This document shows, in pieces, positions 1 through 10,991 of a stretch of DNA of 64,000 nucleotides. Origin of the DNA: Chloroflexota bacterium (GTDB lineage Bacteria > Chloroflexota > Anaerolineae > Promineifilales > Promineifilaceae); assembly GCA_002746795.1 (NCBI GenBank), contig PDQY01000099.1:20015-84014 (forward strand), in the 5' to 3' direction. The notes beneath the pieces are model-generated. The model did no database searches. It was not told the origin of the DNA and was given only the letters and a program-made list of their open reading frames with translations. The stretch's first letter is position 1; each line of letters starts with the position of its first letter. The translations under genes were made by a program, and so were the position numbers.

Positions 1-357
1 TTTGATCATGGTTTGTTGTGGATTTAAGAAACGAAATCCTGCCCCAGCTGCTAAAACTCGTGAGGCCAAATGCATCACATATTCATGAGAAACGTCCGAA
101 TATGAAAAGACTACATCATCAACTTGATGCGTGGCAATCAACGTTTCCAACTCGCTTTCTGCATGAATGGGAATACCCTCTGGGTACAGTTCACCTGAAA
201 GTTCAGGGGGATACCGACGCCCTTCAATATTCGGAATCTGTGTTGCTGTAAATGCGACTACACGAATATCAGTGTTGTTTTTGAAATATGTGTTGAAATC
301 ATGAAAATCACGGCCTGCTGCCCCCGCGATAATCACACGTTGTGTGGATAAACTCAT
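1..357 (-). CDS. Predicted GTPase / cyclic 2,3-diphosphoglycerate synthetase-like protein (COG2403-like), partial, runs off the left edge
   Basis: Reverse-strand translation MSLSTQRVIIAGAAGRDFHDFNTYFKNNTDIRVVAFTATQIPNIEGRRYPPELSGELYPEGIPIHAE... resembles the N-terminus of this family; open at the window edge so absent from the ORF track. Confidence 0.75.
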   Translation of the reverse strand, partial: MSLSTQRVIIAGAAGRDFHDFNTYFKNNTDIRVVAFTATQIPNIEGRRYPPELSGELYPEGIPIHAESELETLIATHQVDDVVFSYSDVSHEYVMHLASRVLAAGAGFRFLNPQQTMIK

Positions 358-755
358 GCAAAATTCTCCTGGTAAAGTAGGTTAAATGGTAATCGTTTGA
401 ACGGAAAACCACCCTCATCCGGATCATAACATCAAATTGTTGTTTAGCCATTTTTGGGGCAATACTATTCGTATAGAGGATAATTTTGCGCGGGTTTGGT
501 AGATTATGTTGATTGTTATTTGATCTTATGAAAAGTAATGCTATAATGCACCTAGGATTAAATTACATAATCCGTTAACAATAAACAAGCCGCCAACACT
601 TGTTACGACCCAGAATATCAAGATTGAAAAATGATTGCGATCTTGATCCGCACTAGCTTACTGTGAACTTTTCGATCTAGTTTGATTCTTTAATCATCAA
701 AACTGCTACTACACGCAATTCGGATCGATGCGGAACTAATAAGGAGTGGCTGGCG

Positions 756-1625
756 ATGGATGACCAATTACTCGCCTTTCTCGATTTTCTTCAAAAAGAA
801 TACAAATATTCAAATAATACAACAGCCGCCTACAAGAATGATTTAGGGCAATTTCTTAAGTTCTTGAACGCTGAATATAACATCAAAGATTGGTCAGAGG
901 TCACGCCAGACATCGTTGATGCATATGTCGCTTATATGAAAGAGAAAGCATATGCTTCTTCTTCAGTCGCTCGTAAAGTTGCTGCTGTAAAGTCCTTTTT
1001 TAATTTCCTGTTTGCTCGGGGAATCATTGAAGATAATCCCACGACAAATGTAGATTCTCCCAAGGTAAAAAAGCGACTGCCTAAAACTTTGACTGCAGAA
1101 GATATTGACAAACTTCTGCAAGCCCCTCAACAAAAACGTTCGCCTAAACATTTACGCGATACGGCCTTGTTATCGATGCTGTACAGCACGGGCATGCGTG
1201 TCACAGAAGTGGTATCATTGCGAGTGGATGATGTTGATTTGCAGGCTAATATGCTTCATTGCCACGGTAAAGATGGGCAAATCCGGGATCTGCCTTTAGA
1301 CAAGGCTACCCGTGATGCTGTGGCGGCCTATCTTGATGGGGGACGTCAATATCTTGTTAAAAACAAGGAAGAGAATGCGCTGTTCCTGAATCATCGCGGG
1401 CAGCAATTAACCCGTCAGGGTTTGTGGTTGATTATTAAGGCATACGCCAAAAAAGCTAATCTAAGCGGCGAGGTCACCCCACATACGCTGCGGCACAGTT
1501 TTGCAGCACATAAATTGGATGACGGTTCAGATTTACAGGAAGTGCAACGTTTATTAGGGCATGCCAATATCTCGACTACTCAAATTTACACACAACTTGC
1601 AGAAGAGGAAAAGGAGCCAAATTAG
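756..1625 (+). CDS. xerD: Tyrosine recombinase XerC/XerD-like
   Basis: Catalytic boxes present: TGMRVTEV, HTLRHSFAAH, LLGHANISTTQIYT. Confidence 0.85.
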   Translation: MDDQLLAFLDFLQKEYKYSNNTTAAYKNDLGQFLKFLNAEYNIKDWSEVTPDIVDAYVAYMKEKAYASSSVARKVAAVKSFFNFLFARGIIEDNPTTNVDSPKVKKRLPKTLTAEDIDKLLQAPQQKRSPKHLRDTALLSMLYSTGMRVTEVVSLRVDDVDLQANMLHCHGKDGQIRDLPLDKATRDAVAAYLDGGRQYLVKNKEENALFLNHRGQQLTRQGLWLIIKAYAKKANLSGEVTPHTLRHSFAAHKLDDGSDLQEVQRLLGHANISTTQIYTQLAEEEKEPN

Positions 1626-1634
1626 AGAACTATC

Positions 1635-2477
1635 ATGTCTGACTTTATCACACACGCCTATATTGAGGAAGCGGCAACGGCCGTTCGCGCATTGACGCAG
1701 TATACGCCCCAAATTGGCCTCGTTTTAGGCTCAGGATTAAGCGGGTTGGCTGACGAAATTGAAGCGCCCGACATTATCCCGTATGAGAAAATCCCCCACT
1801 GGCCCGTGTCCACGGTGCAGGGTCACAGCGGCCGTTTAGTCATTGGCAAATTAGAAGGAAAAACGGTTCTTGTGCAGCAAGGACGTTCCCATTTCTATGA
1901 AGGCTACTCCCCGGCTCAGGTCACTTTGCCGATACGTGTGATGCGTGCGTTAGGCATGCAAACGGTGATTCTGACCAATGCGGCTGGCGGCATCAACCGG
2001 GATTTCAATCCTGGTGATCTGATGCTCATCACTGATCATCTCAATTTTGTGGGGATGGCGGGCAACAACCCGCTGCGAGGCCCCAATGATGACACAGTCG
2101 GGCCACGCTTCCCTGACATTACCCACGCCTATACCCCAGCATTACGAGACATGGCCAAGAAAACGGCCGTTTCCCTCGGTATCGATTTAAAAGAAGGAGT
2201 TTACGCCTACGTGGCTGGTCCAAGTTTTGAAACCTCCGCAGAACTTCGCTTTTTGCACATGGTTGGCGCTGACGCCGTCGGCATGTCTACCGTGCCCACC
2301 GTGATCGTGGCCGCACATGCCGGCATGCGCGTATTAGGTATTTCCTCCATCACCAACAAAGCCATCCTTGAGCCCACCCCTGGCAGCGAAGTCAGCCATG
2401 AAGAAGTGTTGGAGACAGGCAAAATTATTGTGCCTCGTCTTACCAGCTTATTACACAGCATACTTCCTCAACTGTAA
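1635..2477 (+). CDS. Purine nucleoside phosphorylase
   Basis: GLVLGSGLSGLADEIE, QGRSHFYEGYSPAQVTLPIRVMRALG, TNAAGGINRDFNPGDLMLITDHLNF typical of trimeric PNP. Confidence 0.93.
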   Translation: MSDFITHAYIEEAATAVRALTQYTPQIGLVLGSGLSGLADEIEAPDIIPYEKIPHWPVSTVQGHSGRLVIGKLEGKTVLVQQGRSHFYEGYSPAQVTLPIRVMRALGMQTVILTNAAGGINRDFNPGDLMLITDHLNFVGMAGNNPLRGPNDDTVGPRFPDITHAYTPALRDMAKKTAVSLGIDLKEGVYAYVAGPSFETSAELRFLHMVGADAVGMSTVPTVIVAAHAGMRVLGISSITNKAILEPTPGSEVSHEEVLETGKIIVPRLTSLLHSILPQL

Positions 2478-2501
2478 ACCCAAGAAGCAAAAACAATGAA
2501 G

Positions 2502-2534
2502 AAACGCTCTGAAAAGTGAAATTTCCAGGGCGTT
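2502..2534 (+). terminator. Rho-independent terminator after PNP gene
   Basis: AAACGCTCTG...CAGGGCGTTT stem followed by a T-rich tract. Confidence 0.7.
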
Positions 2535-2631
2535 TTTCTTTTTCTCGTGTTGGCACCAAATATTCATAAAGCATGAAATCCCGAGCCAGGAAGCGGCACG
2601 ATTGATTAAACTTAGCTAAAATTATGGGTCT

Positions 2632-3441
2632 ATGGAACGATTCTTTATCTACATTTTGCGCAATGACGTTTGGATAGTGATCTTATGCAGCCTGGGCCTC
2701 ATTTGGTTTGCCAGCCAATATTTTCAAGCACGAAAAATCTTACAACGCGCCATGTTTGGGCTGGAACGGGAAAAAGGACAACGGATACAGACAACGGCCG
2801 TTTTTTTTCTCCTACTTTTTGGGGGCATCATGGTATTTGTTTTCTACGTCAACAACACCATTGCGCCCACAATTCCCGATAGCGCCTGGAAACCACCCAC
2901 GCCAACACCAAATATTTTTGCTACCCCCCTGTCACCCCCTACCCCCATTGGCACAACTGAACTCCAACTACCTGAACCAACTCCAGAATTAGTGCCTACC
3001 ATCACCCTGGCGGCGGAAGCATCCAACTCGCTGCCCCCCTCAGAAACTGAAAATGAGCCAGTGACCAACCTGACCCCAGTTCCAGACACGCCCACCCCCA
3101 GCGGCCCGACCCCCACGCCTTTTGTCGATTGCACAGTCGATCTCAATATCAATGAACCAGCCAACGGCTCTGTGGTGGCAGAAGTGATCAACTTTTCCGG
3201 CACGGCTGATACCCCAAACTTAGCTTACTACCGACTCGAAGCCAACGGCCCCGAAACAAATGGCGTTTGGGCATCTTTGCTGGGGCGCAATATAGAACAG
3301 CCGGTGCGTGATGGCTTCATGGGGAATGTCAATTTAAGTCAATGGGGGAATGGCCCGTATCTCATTCGCCTCACAGCCGTGAATGGCAGTGACTTCACAA
3401 TTGGGCAATGTGTAATCCAGGTAACGTTGGACAATCCCTAG
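2632..3441 (+). CDS. Membrane-anchored protein with T/P-rich linker and C-terminal Ig-like domain
   Basis: Two N-terminal hydrophobic segments, PTPTP-rich linker, C-terminal NEPANGSVVAEVINFSGTAD domain. Confidence 0.7.
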   Translation: MERFFIYILRNDVWIVILCSLGLIWFASQYFQARKILQRAMFGLEREKGQRIQTTAVFFLLLFGGIMVFVFYVNNTIAPTIPDSAWKPPTPTPNIFATPLSPPTPIGTTELQLPEPTPELVPTITLAAEASNSLPPSETENEPVTNLTPVPDTPTPSGPTPTPFVDCTVDLNINEPANGSVVAEVINFSGTADTPNLAYYRLEANGPETNGVWASLLGRNIEQPVRDGFMGNVNLSQWGNGPYLIRLTAVNGSDFTIGQCVIQVTLDNP

Positions 3442-3537
3442 TGACCGCCTAAAAATTAGCCCCCGTTTTTCAGGAGTAAAAGTCACTCAAAGCGCAGCCA
3501 TCAATTCCATCACTTATTTATGGAGGCGTCCACAGCT
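3439..3537 (+). repeat. Dispersed intergenic double-hairpin element, copy A
   Basis: Shares CCATCAATTCCATCACTTATTTATGGA with copy B at 24614-24707; starts at the upstream gene's stop codon; AGTGAC...GTCACT arms. Confidence 0.75.
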
Positions 3538-4095
3538 TTATTGAGAAATGATTTCGTAAAAGAGGAGTTGGGTATTGCCGTATGTGCGCTCTTTGTAGAG
3601 GGAAAGCGTGTGCAAGGGAAGCTCTTCATATTCTCTGGGATCAATCTGCACCACAACCTGCCCCTCTGGATGGAGATACGTTAACGGCCGTTCATCCACC
3701 ATCACCATCACCTCAACCCACAAACGCAAATATTGTGGAGGAGCCACGTAAATGAGGTCAAAGCGAGCCAAATTGCTGCGTGACAGATAATCAAACGCAT
3801 CAGCCTGCACAATCTTCGCCCCAGCTTGCAAACGTGTATGGCGTAAATTATCCTGAATCGTGTTAATCGCCGGGCGCACCTTGTCCACAAAGACAACCTC
3901 TGCCGCGCCTCGGCTCAACGCCTCAATGCCCACCTGCCCTGTGCCCGCAAACAGATCCAGCCAACGGGCATCCAGCACTTCACTGCCCAAAATGTTGAAC
4001 AAGCTCTCTTTCACCCGATCCATGATGGGCCGGGTGGTATCACCTGGCACTTTTTTTAATCGACTGCCTTTTGCCCGACCACTAATCACACGCAT
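3538..4095 (-). CDS. rsmD: 16S rRNA (guanine(966)-N(2))-methyltransferase RsmD-like
   Basis: MRVISGRAKGSRLKKVPGDTTRPIMDRVKESLFNIL; LDLFAGTGQVGIEALSRGA. Confidence 0.88.
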   Translation of the reverse strand: MRVISGRAKGSRLKKVPGDTTRPIMDRVKESLFNILGSEVLDARWLDLFAGTGQVGIEALSRGAAEVVFVDKVRPAINTIQDNLRHTRLQAGAKIVQADAFDYLSRSNLARFDLIYVAPPQYLRLWVEVMVMVDERPLTYLHPEGQVVVQIDPREYEELPLHTLSLYKERTYGNTQLLFYEIISQ

Positions 4096-4100
4096 AAGAA

Positions 4101-6431
4101 TTACTCAACCACCAATGTAAAAACGGGAAAACTATCGCCAATCTGTTCGCCTGCCTCATTGTGCAGCGGCAAACGCCATCCCTCCGATTGTACCCAAAGT
4201 CCAGTTGAGAAGGTATACGTGCCCTGCGGAAAATCTTTCGGCAGCACAAAAACATGATGATCGCGCACAAATTTATCCGTGGGCCAACGCCGGGTAGGAA
4301 ACTCGCCCGGATTGTTTTTGTCAGATTGGGGGGGAATAAGGCTGCCATCCTCACGCAGCATGTGCATAAAAACCTGATAGTTGATGTCTAACGGCCGTTG
4401 TGCCTGCCAATACAAGGTCACATAAACTGTATCACCGGGGGAGGCTTTGACCGCCGAGGTGTCATAGCCGATGAGCGCGATCTGCTCCCCAAAGTCTGCT
4501 AAAACTGCATGCTGCGCCGACTCAGCCACCAATCCAGACGATTGATAATGTAAGACGCCCCATGGCGCAAGCACAAAAACGACCATAGCCGTTGTCCCCA
4601 CAACCACGCCTAGAACCCTCCCATCCAGTCGCGGCAAACAAGTCGGTTTCGCTAACAGAAACTCTTGCGTTGGTCTTCGCCACACATAAAGCGCCACGCC
4701 CCATGTAACCAGAAAAGCAGCCCAGGAAACGGCCGTTCCCGCAGTGCGGGCTGGCGTTGTGCCAAATTTCACATCAACCACATGCTCACCAACCGGCACA
4801 GGCACCACAATAAACCCCTCTGGGCGGCCTAATTCCGTTTCTACCAATTCACCATCGATTTTCACCTGCCATCCGGGGAAATCAAACAAAAACAGCCTGA
4901 GCCAGAAATATTCCGGGGATGACACCTGGTAACGCATATGAAGCGGCGTCACCTGCTCCGCTTCAACAGAAACCCCTGCGGGCAAGGCTTTGCGATTAAC
5001 CCTATCAGGCACCTTGCCCTCACCATAAGCGCCCACCACAGACCCTTCCCGGTTGGGCACCATATCAACCGTCACCGGGACGTAATCAGCTGTAGACGTG
5101 GTGCCAAGCCAGCGCCCCGTATTTTCAATCAGGGACATGCGCAAGGTATTCACTTCACCAAAATCAGGCCAGGGAGCCGGTTGAGTCAGCGGCAGTGCCA
5201 ATATCATCGTGCCTAAAACGGCAACGGCCGTTATCCAACCAGTCCCTCGCTTTGACGTCTCATAACCAGACGCCAAGGCAGACACCCCCAGGCCAGCCAA
5301 CACCGCCAACATCGGGGCAATGGCACCCAGCAGCCGCCAGGGAAATTGAAAATAAGGCAAAAATGGCAGATTCTCCCACACCCAGGTTGACCAGGGCAGC
5401 ATCAAAAAGAGCAAAACGGCCGTTGCTGCTGTAAAAAACACACCCAAAAAACGTTGGCGTCCCTTGCCCCCAACCAACACAATCAACCCCAGGCCAGCCA
5501 ACAACCATTGGGCAAGACCTAAATTAAAGCGAAAAGCAGGTTCAGTCGCCCCCCAATCGAGCAGCAAAGAGGGAGACAACAGCTCGCGCAACGTCAGGAA
5601 ATGGGTGCGAAAATCGTAATTATCCCCTTCACCAATCAAGGTCGTCAGGTTGACAGCATCTCGTTCTATAAAAACAGGGAGCCAGAAAAATAATGATAAG
5701 CCCAATCCCAAAAGTAACGCTGCCAAACCAAAGAAAACAGGCCTAGACACAGGCACGTCCAATTTGTGCCCTCGCTGACCCAACCCCACCCAAATCACCC
5801 AGGCCAGCAACAGGCCAAAAAACAGCGGCCCCAGCAAGTTGTGGCTCAATAATAAACCAGCACTGACAAAAACGGCCGTTAGCCAACGCCAGGGTGTCGC
5901 TCGTCTCATCAGCTTATCAACCGACCCAAGCGCCAGCGGAAAAAGGCCAATGGCAAAAGATTCGGCCAGCACACCCCGCACATGCGGATCAATGTATTGC
6001 ACATACGGCGCATAGAGGAACACAGCCGCCGCCACATAACCCGCCGGTCGCCCCCAATGATCACGCACAAAACCATACATACCCACAGTCCCCAACACCA
6101 TACCGAGCATAAACACAAACTTAACGGCCGTTACCGCGTCAAACCAGGGCAGCATCTCAACCGGTAAGCCCAGATAGTAAGTTAGCGGGGCATAATAATT
6201 GAAAATGGGATAGCCATACCCATGATAAAAATTGGGTGCCCAGCGGGGAAACCACTCCCCTCCGGCAACAAGATAGCTCAATTCCGCCAGGCGAAAAATA
6301 TGAAGTTCCGCATCCGTTTCCTGGGGCAGACTTGGTCGGCTCAAAAACGGCCACAACGCCAAAAGGCACAGTGCGCCAACCACCAAGAAACTGCGATCAA
6401 AACGGCTAATCATTCTTTTCAAGGCAAACAC
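4101..6431 (-). CDS. Large polytopic membrane protein (glycosyltransferase/6-pyruvoyl-tetrahydropterin synthase-related membrane protein type)
   Basis: 776 aa, multiple TM segments, GT39/YfhO-like N-terminal FNYYAPLTYYLGLP region. Confidence 0.65.
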   Translation of the reverse strand: MFALKRMISRFDRSFLVVGALCLLALWPFLSRPSLPQETDAELHIFRLAELSYLVAGGEWFPRWAPNFYHGYGYPIFNYYAPLTYYLGLPVEMLPWFDAVTAVKFVFMLGMVLGTVGMYGFVRDHWGRPAGYVAAAVFLYAPYVQYIDPHVRGVLAESFAIGLFPLALGSVDKLMRRATPWRWLTAVFVSAGLLLSHNLLGPLFFGLLLAWVIWVGLGQRGHKLDVPVSRPVFFGLAALLLGLGLSLFFWLPVFIERDAVNLTTLIGEGDNYDFRTHFLTLRELLSPSLLLDWGATEPAFRFNLGLAQWLLAGLGLIVLVGGKGRQRFLGVFFTAATAVLLFLMLPWSTWVWENLPFLPYFQFPWRLLGAIAPMLAVLAGLGVSALASGYETSKRGTGWITAVAVLGTMILALPLTQPAPWPDFGEVNTLRMSLIENTGRWLGTTSTADYVPVTVDMVPNREGSVVGAYGEGKVPDRVNRKALPAGVSVEAEQVTPLHMRYQVSSPEYFWLRLFLFDFPGWQVKIDGELVETELGRPEGFIVVPVPVGEHVVDVKFGTTPARTAGTAVSWAAFLVTWGVALYVWRRPTQEFLLAKPTCLPRLDGRVLGVVVGTTAMVVFVLAPWGVLHYQSSGLVAESAQHAVLADFGEQIALIGYDTSAVKASPGDTVYVTLYWQAQRPLDINYQVFMHMLREDGSLIPPQSDKNNPGEFPTRRWPTDKFVRDHHVFVLPKDFPQGTYTFSTGLWVQSEGWRLPLHNEAGEQIGDSFPVFTLVVE

Positions 6432-6516
6432 CTAAAGGTTGACGATGCTATGCCACAACTCACTTAATCCTCAACCCTAAAAGCCAGTTTTCTCACGATA
6501 GCTCTACAAAACAAAA

Positions 6517-6553
6517 CGTGAAACGTGAAGAATACCCTCCTTCACATTTCACG
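6517..6553 (-). terminator. Hairpin downstream of sucD
   Basis: CGTGAAACGTGAAG / CTTCACATTTCACG arms, one mismatch, 9-nt loop. Confidence 0.5.
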
Positions 6554-6614
6554 CCTGACGCAAACGTGATGATGGATCAACGCTCAGCCCATAAGAGCCT
6601 AAGCAGTTAACCCA

Positions 6615-7490
6615 TTAGCCATTGATGACCAATTCAGCAATATCATCTGGGTTATCGGCAACCTGTACACCAGCAGCATTCAACGCTTCAATCTTGGATT
6701 CGGCTGTCCCGCTTTTACCCTCGACAATCGCACCGGCATGCCCCATACGACGGCCAGGAGGCGCAGTGCGGCCAGCAATAAAGGAAATCACCTTTTTGCT
6801 CATATGCTGTGAGATAAATGCCGCCGCTTTTTCTTCTGCATTTCCCCCAATTTCACCGATCATCACCACTTGTTCAGTTTCTGGATCCTCTTCAAACATA
6901 CGCAGCACATCAATGAAATCCATGCCCTGAATGGGATCGCCACCAATGCCCACGCAGGTGGATTGACCCATCCCCTTAGCCGTCAACGCATAGACCACTT
7001 CATAAGTCAATGTTCCGCTTTTGGAAACGACCCCAACGCTGCCCGGCTTGACGATGTTGCCCGGAATAATGCCCACTTTAGCTTGCTCGGGTGTAATTAA
7101 GCCAGGGCAGTTCGGCCCTAACAAACGAGTATCTGTTTTATCCAAGTAACGTTTAACGGCGATCATATCCAGCACTGGAATATACTCGGTCAGGCACACA
7201 ACCAGGGGCAAGCCAGCATCAGCCGCTTCATAAATGGCATCTGTGGCAAAACGAGCAGGCACAAAAATCACGGAGGCATTGGCTCCTGTCGCTTCAACGG
7301 CCGTTTTCACCGTATCAAACACCGGGATCTTCTGCGCATCCGTTTCAAACCATTGGCCACCTTTACCCGGCGTGACGCCAGCCACGATATTGGTGCCATA
7401 GGCCGCCATCTGTTGGGTGTGGAATCCACCTTCTCTACCGGTGATCCCTTGAACAACTAAGCGTGTCTCTTTATTAACTAAAATACTCAT
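6615..7490 (-). CDS. sucD: Succinyl-CoA synthetase (ADP-forming) alpha subunit
   Basis: [55 protein letters not shown]. Confidence 0.96.
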   Translation of the reverse strand: MSILVNKETRLVVQGITGREGGFHTQQMAAYGTNIVAGVTPGKGGQWFETDAQKIPVFDTVKTAVEATGANASVIFVPARFATDAIYEAADAGLPLVVCLTEYIPVLDMIAVKRYLDKTDTRLLGPNCPGLITPEQAKVGIIPGNIVKPGSVGVVSKSGTLTYEVVYALTAKGMGQSTCVGIGGDPIQGMDFIDVLRMFEEDPETEQVVMIGEIGGNAEEKAAAFISQHMSKKVISFIAGRTAPPGRRMGHAGAIVEGKSGTAESKIEALNAAGVQVADNPDDIAELVING

Positions 7491-8632
7491 AATTGTGCGC
7501 CTCCCACTGCCGCTACCGCTTTTTTAGCCGCATCCGATAAGGTAACGGCCGTTTCCATTTCCGCGTCAGCCAACAGCGCCATGCCCTCTTCAGCATTGGT
7601 TCCAGCTAAACGCACCACCATCGGAATATCGGTTTGCACCTCAGCCAACGCTTGAATGATACCTTTGGCCACCTCATCACCACGGGTAATGCCCCCAAAA
7701 ATATTGATGAGAATCGCTTCCACCTTCGGATCAGACAAAATCAGGCGGATAGCAGTTGCTACCTGTTCCGCTTTAGCACCGCCGCCAATGTCCAAGAAAT
7801 TGGCTGGCTCACCACCAAACAACTTAATAATATCCATCGTCGTCATTGCCAGCCCTGCGCCATTGACCATACAGCCAATATTGCCATCCAACTGAATAAA
7901 GTTAATCCCTGCCAGACGGGCTTCTTTCTCAGAGGCAGGCTCTTCGGCAATATCCCGCATTTCAGCCAGGCGCTGCTGCCGAGATAAAGCATTGTCATCA
8001 ATAGACATTTTGCCATCCACAGCCAGCAGCTTGCCTTCCCCCGTAATCACCAGCGGATTCACTTCACACAAAGAAGCATCATTGTGCTTAAAACATTGAT
8101 ACAAACCCACCACAATTTTGTGGAAATCACGCCATAATTCCCGAGGTAAATCAATTTGGGAGGCGATATAAGTCGATTGGTAACTGCGCACCCCCAAAGT
8201 GGGATCAATATGAGCTGTCACAATTTTCTCTGGTGTGTTCTCCGCGACTTCCTCAATATCCATCCCTCCAGCAGCAGATGCCATAATCATCGGTAATCGA
8301 CGGGCACGGTCAATCAGCACAGCCAGGTAAATCTCTTGATCAATACCAGGAGCCTGCTGATCAATCAAAATACGACGAACCTGAAATCCTTTGATGTCCA
8401 TACCCAAAATTTGGCCCGCAAACGTTTCAGCTTCATCAGGATTCTCAGCTAACTTAACACCACCCGCTTTACCCCGTCCGCCAGTTAAAACTTGAGCCTT
8501 CACCACAACTTTGCCACCTAACTCTCGTGCAATCTCTCGCACTGCAGCCGACGATAAAGCTACTTCACCAGGGGGAATGGGCACACCCTGTTCGGCAAAC
8601 AATCGCTTTGCCTGATATTCATGTAGATTCAC
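7487..8632 (-). CDS. sucC: Succinyl-CoA synthetase (ADP-forming) beta subunit
   Basis: [36 protein letters not shown]. Confidence 0.96.
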   Translation of the reverse strand: MNLHEYQAKRLFAEQGVPIPPGEVALSSAAVREIARELGGKVVVKAQVLTGGRGKAGGVKLAENPDEAETFAGQILGMDIKGFQVRRILIDQQAPGIDQEIYLAVLIDRARRLPMIMASAAGGMDIEEVAENTPEKIVTAHIDPTLGVRSYQSTYIASQIDLPRELWRDFHKIVVGLYQCFKHNDASLCEVNPLVITGEGKLLAVDGKMSIDDNALSRQQRLAEMRDIAEEPASEKEARLAGINFIQLDGNIGCMVNGAGLAMTTMDIIKLFGGEPANFLDIGGGAKAEQVATAIRLILSDPKVEAILINIFGGITRGDEVAKGIIQALAEVQTDIPMVVRLAGTNAEEGMALLADAEMETAVTLSDAAKKAVAAVGGAQL

Positions 8633-8773
8633 GTGAAATCTCCTTCAATAGTGGGTTGTTTACAATTCACAAAAAGCAGCACACAAATTCAAGAGTATGC
8701 ATCTTTGCGAACCACCTTAATACGCGCAACAAAAAGGGGCGAACAAGTATCTGCTGTTCGCCCAAATCATATC

Positions 8774-8872
8774 TTAAGACTGACGGTGAAATAAAACATG
8801 AAATTGCATCGTCACTTTCAAGAAACGGCAAGGAAACAACTTCATCATATTATTTAATTTCCGTTCCTTAAT
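8774..8872 (-). repeat. Dispersed intergenic double-hairpin element, copy C1
   Basis: Same ~98-nt layout as 10859-10955: CTGACGGT...GCATCGTCA arm pair plus AAACGG...CCGTTCC arm pair. Confidence 0.75.
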
Positions 8873-8933
8873 CAAAAAAATTATAACACGGTGGGAACTA
8901 TCCGGCGAAAATAAAACATTGTCTGCCAAACAG

Positions 8934-8970
8934 AAAAAAGCGCCAGATGTATGATGACACCAGGCGCTTT
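8934..8970 (-). terminator. Rho-independent terminator of the PPIase gene
   Basis: Reverse strand AAAGCGCC...GGCGCTTTTTT. Confidence 0.7.
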
Positions 8971-9024
8971 ATGTAAAACAGATTTCTAATTTCTTACGCA
9001 GTGGACCAGAATGCCCCTTATAAA

Positions 9025-10395
9025 TTAAGGTGAGGCGGTGGCCTCAGGCGCTGCCACCTCAGGGGTAGCGGTTGGTGGTGCCAGGAATTTTGTATCCAAT
9101 CTTGGCTTGACCGGCACGCGCCCACGCCAGAAATCATTGATTTCTACATCGCTCTCCCGCATTTCTGCAAGATAGGCTGCCAGCGCTTCCGCTTTCTGAG
9201 CCTGGAGCGCTGATTCGGGCAAATCCAGCAGTTCACGCCCGTTAACCATGATGATGAAGTATTGTTCTGTGCCATCCTGACCGATAACGGTGATGGCCTC
9301 GCTGGGTGTTTCAACAGCTAAATCAAAAGCGGCATTGGCCAGGTCTTCCCCAAACGTTTCAGTTAACTCTGACTGTGTTTTTTGCAACAGTTCTGCGGCA
9401 ATCAAGGTGCTGGTTGTTTCTGGATCAAATGGTGAACTGCGAATTTCATTCCAAACTTGGAGATACCCATCAGCATTGATCCGCGCCCCTAGATCTTCTA
9501 CTTCAGCCTGGTCTGTGCTCACAATGACGAAGAGGCTGGCATGTTCAGCTTCTGTGGGCAGTTCTTGTTCGATAGCCAGCACATCCATCAACTGCTCACG
9601 CAACAAACGAGTGCGGATGCCGGCACGGTATCGCTCTTGAGAAACACCAAAGTTTTGGTAATCTGCAAAGAACTCTGCGAACTTTGTTTGATATGCTTCT
9701 TCAGATACGGGGGTGGCGGTAGGGAACGGCGTGGCTGTGGGGCCATCAGTCGGTGTGGGGAAGCTGGTGGCTGTGGGCAAAACTTCAGTGATAACGGCCG
9801 TTGGAATTGGCGTTATTGAAGGGGTAGGCACCACAGTCTCTGTTGCTTCGGGTAAAGGTGTAGGCAAACCACCACCATAATACCCAAAATCAGCCCCAAT
9901 GGCTGCATCCAGTTCCTCATCAGAAACCGTGATCCCACGCTCAGCCGCCGCCTGAGCAATTAAAATTTCATCAACCATAAGGTTGAGCACTGTTTCGCCA
10001 AAAGCATCGGGGTTATCAGGCACATAGCTGCTAGAGGCCAAATCAGTTAAATATTGGCCAGCAAATTGCTGCACAATGCCTACATCATTATTAAACGCTT
10101 CTAATTGATTCTCAAGGAAAATAATCCGTTGAATTCTCTCATATTCAACCCGATCCTGAAATGCATTCAACGTAATTTTTTCGCCAGCCACAGATGCAAC
10201 TTCACGATTCGGTGAAATAATTAGCTCATTGACCAAGGCAACCAGAATAATCAACCCAATGAAGCCGGCAACGATACCCACCGCAAGGCGAATACCTCGT
10301 GTTTGTTCTGCTTCTTTTTTGGCAATTAATACTTCTTTTCGAGATCGACGTGATTCTTCACCCTTTGTCTCTTCTTGGTGTTTTTTCTTACTCAT
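9025..10395 (-). CDS. SurA/PrsA-like peptidylprolyl isomerase/foldase, membrane-anchored
   Basis: N-terminal TM, SurA_N-like region, T/P-rich insert, rotamase-like C-terminal half. Confidence 0.65.
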   Translation of the reverse strand: MSKKKHQEETKGEESRRSRKEVLIAKKEAEQTRGIRLAVGIVAGFIGLIILVALVNELIISPNREVASVAGEKITLNAFQDRVEYERIQRIIFLENQLEAFNNDVGIVQQFAGQYLTDLASSSYVPDNPDAFGETVLNLMVDEILIAQAAAERGITVSDEELDAAIGADFGYYGGGLPTPLPEATETVVPTPSITPIPTAVITEVLPTATSFPTPTDGPTATPFPTATPVSEEAYQTKFAEFFADYQNFGVSQERYRAGIRTRLLREQLMDVLAIEQELPTEAEHASLFVIVSTDQAEVEDLGARINADGYLQVWNEIRSSPFDPETTSTLIAAELLQKTQSELTETFGEDLANAAFDLAVETPSEAITVIGQDGTEQYFIIMVNGRELLDLPESALQAQKAEALAAYLAEMRESDVEINDFWRGRVPVKPRLDTKFLAPPTATPEVAAPEATASP

Positions 10396-10515
10396 TTTCT
10401 CTGTTATTAAATAGCTTCTGGTTCATCTCGACGTTTACTACGAATAAAAGAAACCAGAAAACTCAATCCTGTCAAAAAGTGTTGACCTTTGACAATCCAA
10501 TCTTCACGAAAAAGT

Positions 10516-10551
10516 AAAAAATCCTGTTCTGAAGCACAAAACAGGATTTTT
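10516..10551 (-). terminator. Terminator of the rpsF-ssb-rpsR operon
   Basis: AAAAAATCCTGTT...AACAGGATTTTT inverted repeat. Confidence 0.75.
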
Positions 10552-10572
10552 ATACTTGTTTAATCAAGTCAA

Positions 10573-10845
10573 TTATTCAACCACGAATGGCAGCAAAGCA
10601 ATGTGACGCGCACGTTTAACGGCAACGGCTACTTCACGTTGGTGCTTTGCACAAGTGCCAGTCTGACGACGGGGGCGAATACGACCATATTCAGAGACAT
10701 AGCGTTTCAGTTCATCTGCATTCTTGTAGTCGATCACTTTGTCTTTGCCCACACAAAATTCACAAACTCTTTTGCGGGCAAAACGGCGTTTGCCACGTCG
10801 TTGACCGCCTCCACTGTTTCTCCGTCTCATATTTTGGGAACCCAT
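10573..10845 (-). CDS. rpsR: 30S ribosomal protein S18
   Basis: [60 protein letters not shown]. Confidence 0.97.
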   Translation of the reverse strand: MGSQNMRRRNSGGGQRRGKRRFARKRVCEFCVGKDKVIDYKNADELKRYVSEYGRIRPRRQTGTCAKHQREVAVAVKRARHIALLPFVVE

Positions 10846-10858
10846 TGTTACCTCTCTT

Positions 10859-10955
10859 TAAGGCTGACGATTAAATAAGTTATGGAATTGCATCGTCAGC
10901 CTTCAGGAACGGTACAATCCACATTTGTTTAAATTGTTTTGTTGCCGCTCCTTAA
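10859..10955 (-). repeat. Dispersed intergenic double-hairpin element, copy C2
   Basis: Reverse strand GGAGCGG...CCGTTCC then GGCTGACGATGCAATTCCATAACTTATTTAATCGTCAGCC; loop matches copies A/B. Confidence 0.8.
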
Positions 10956-10991
10956 CGTGATCGATTGATTATCACGCTTCTTCGTTAATAC

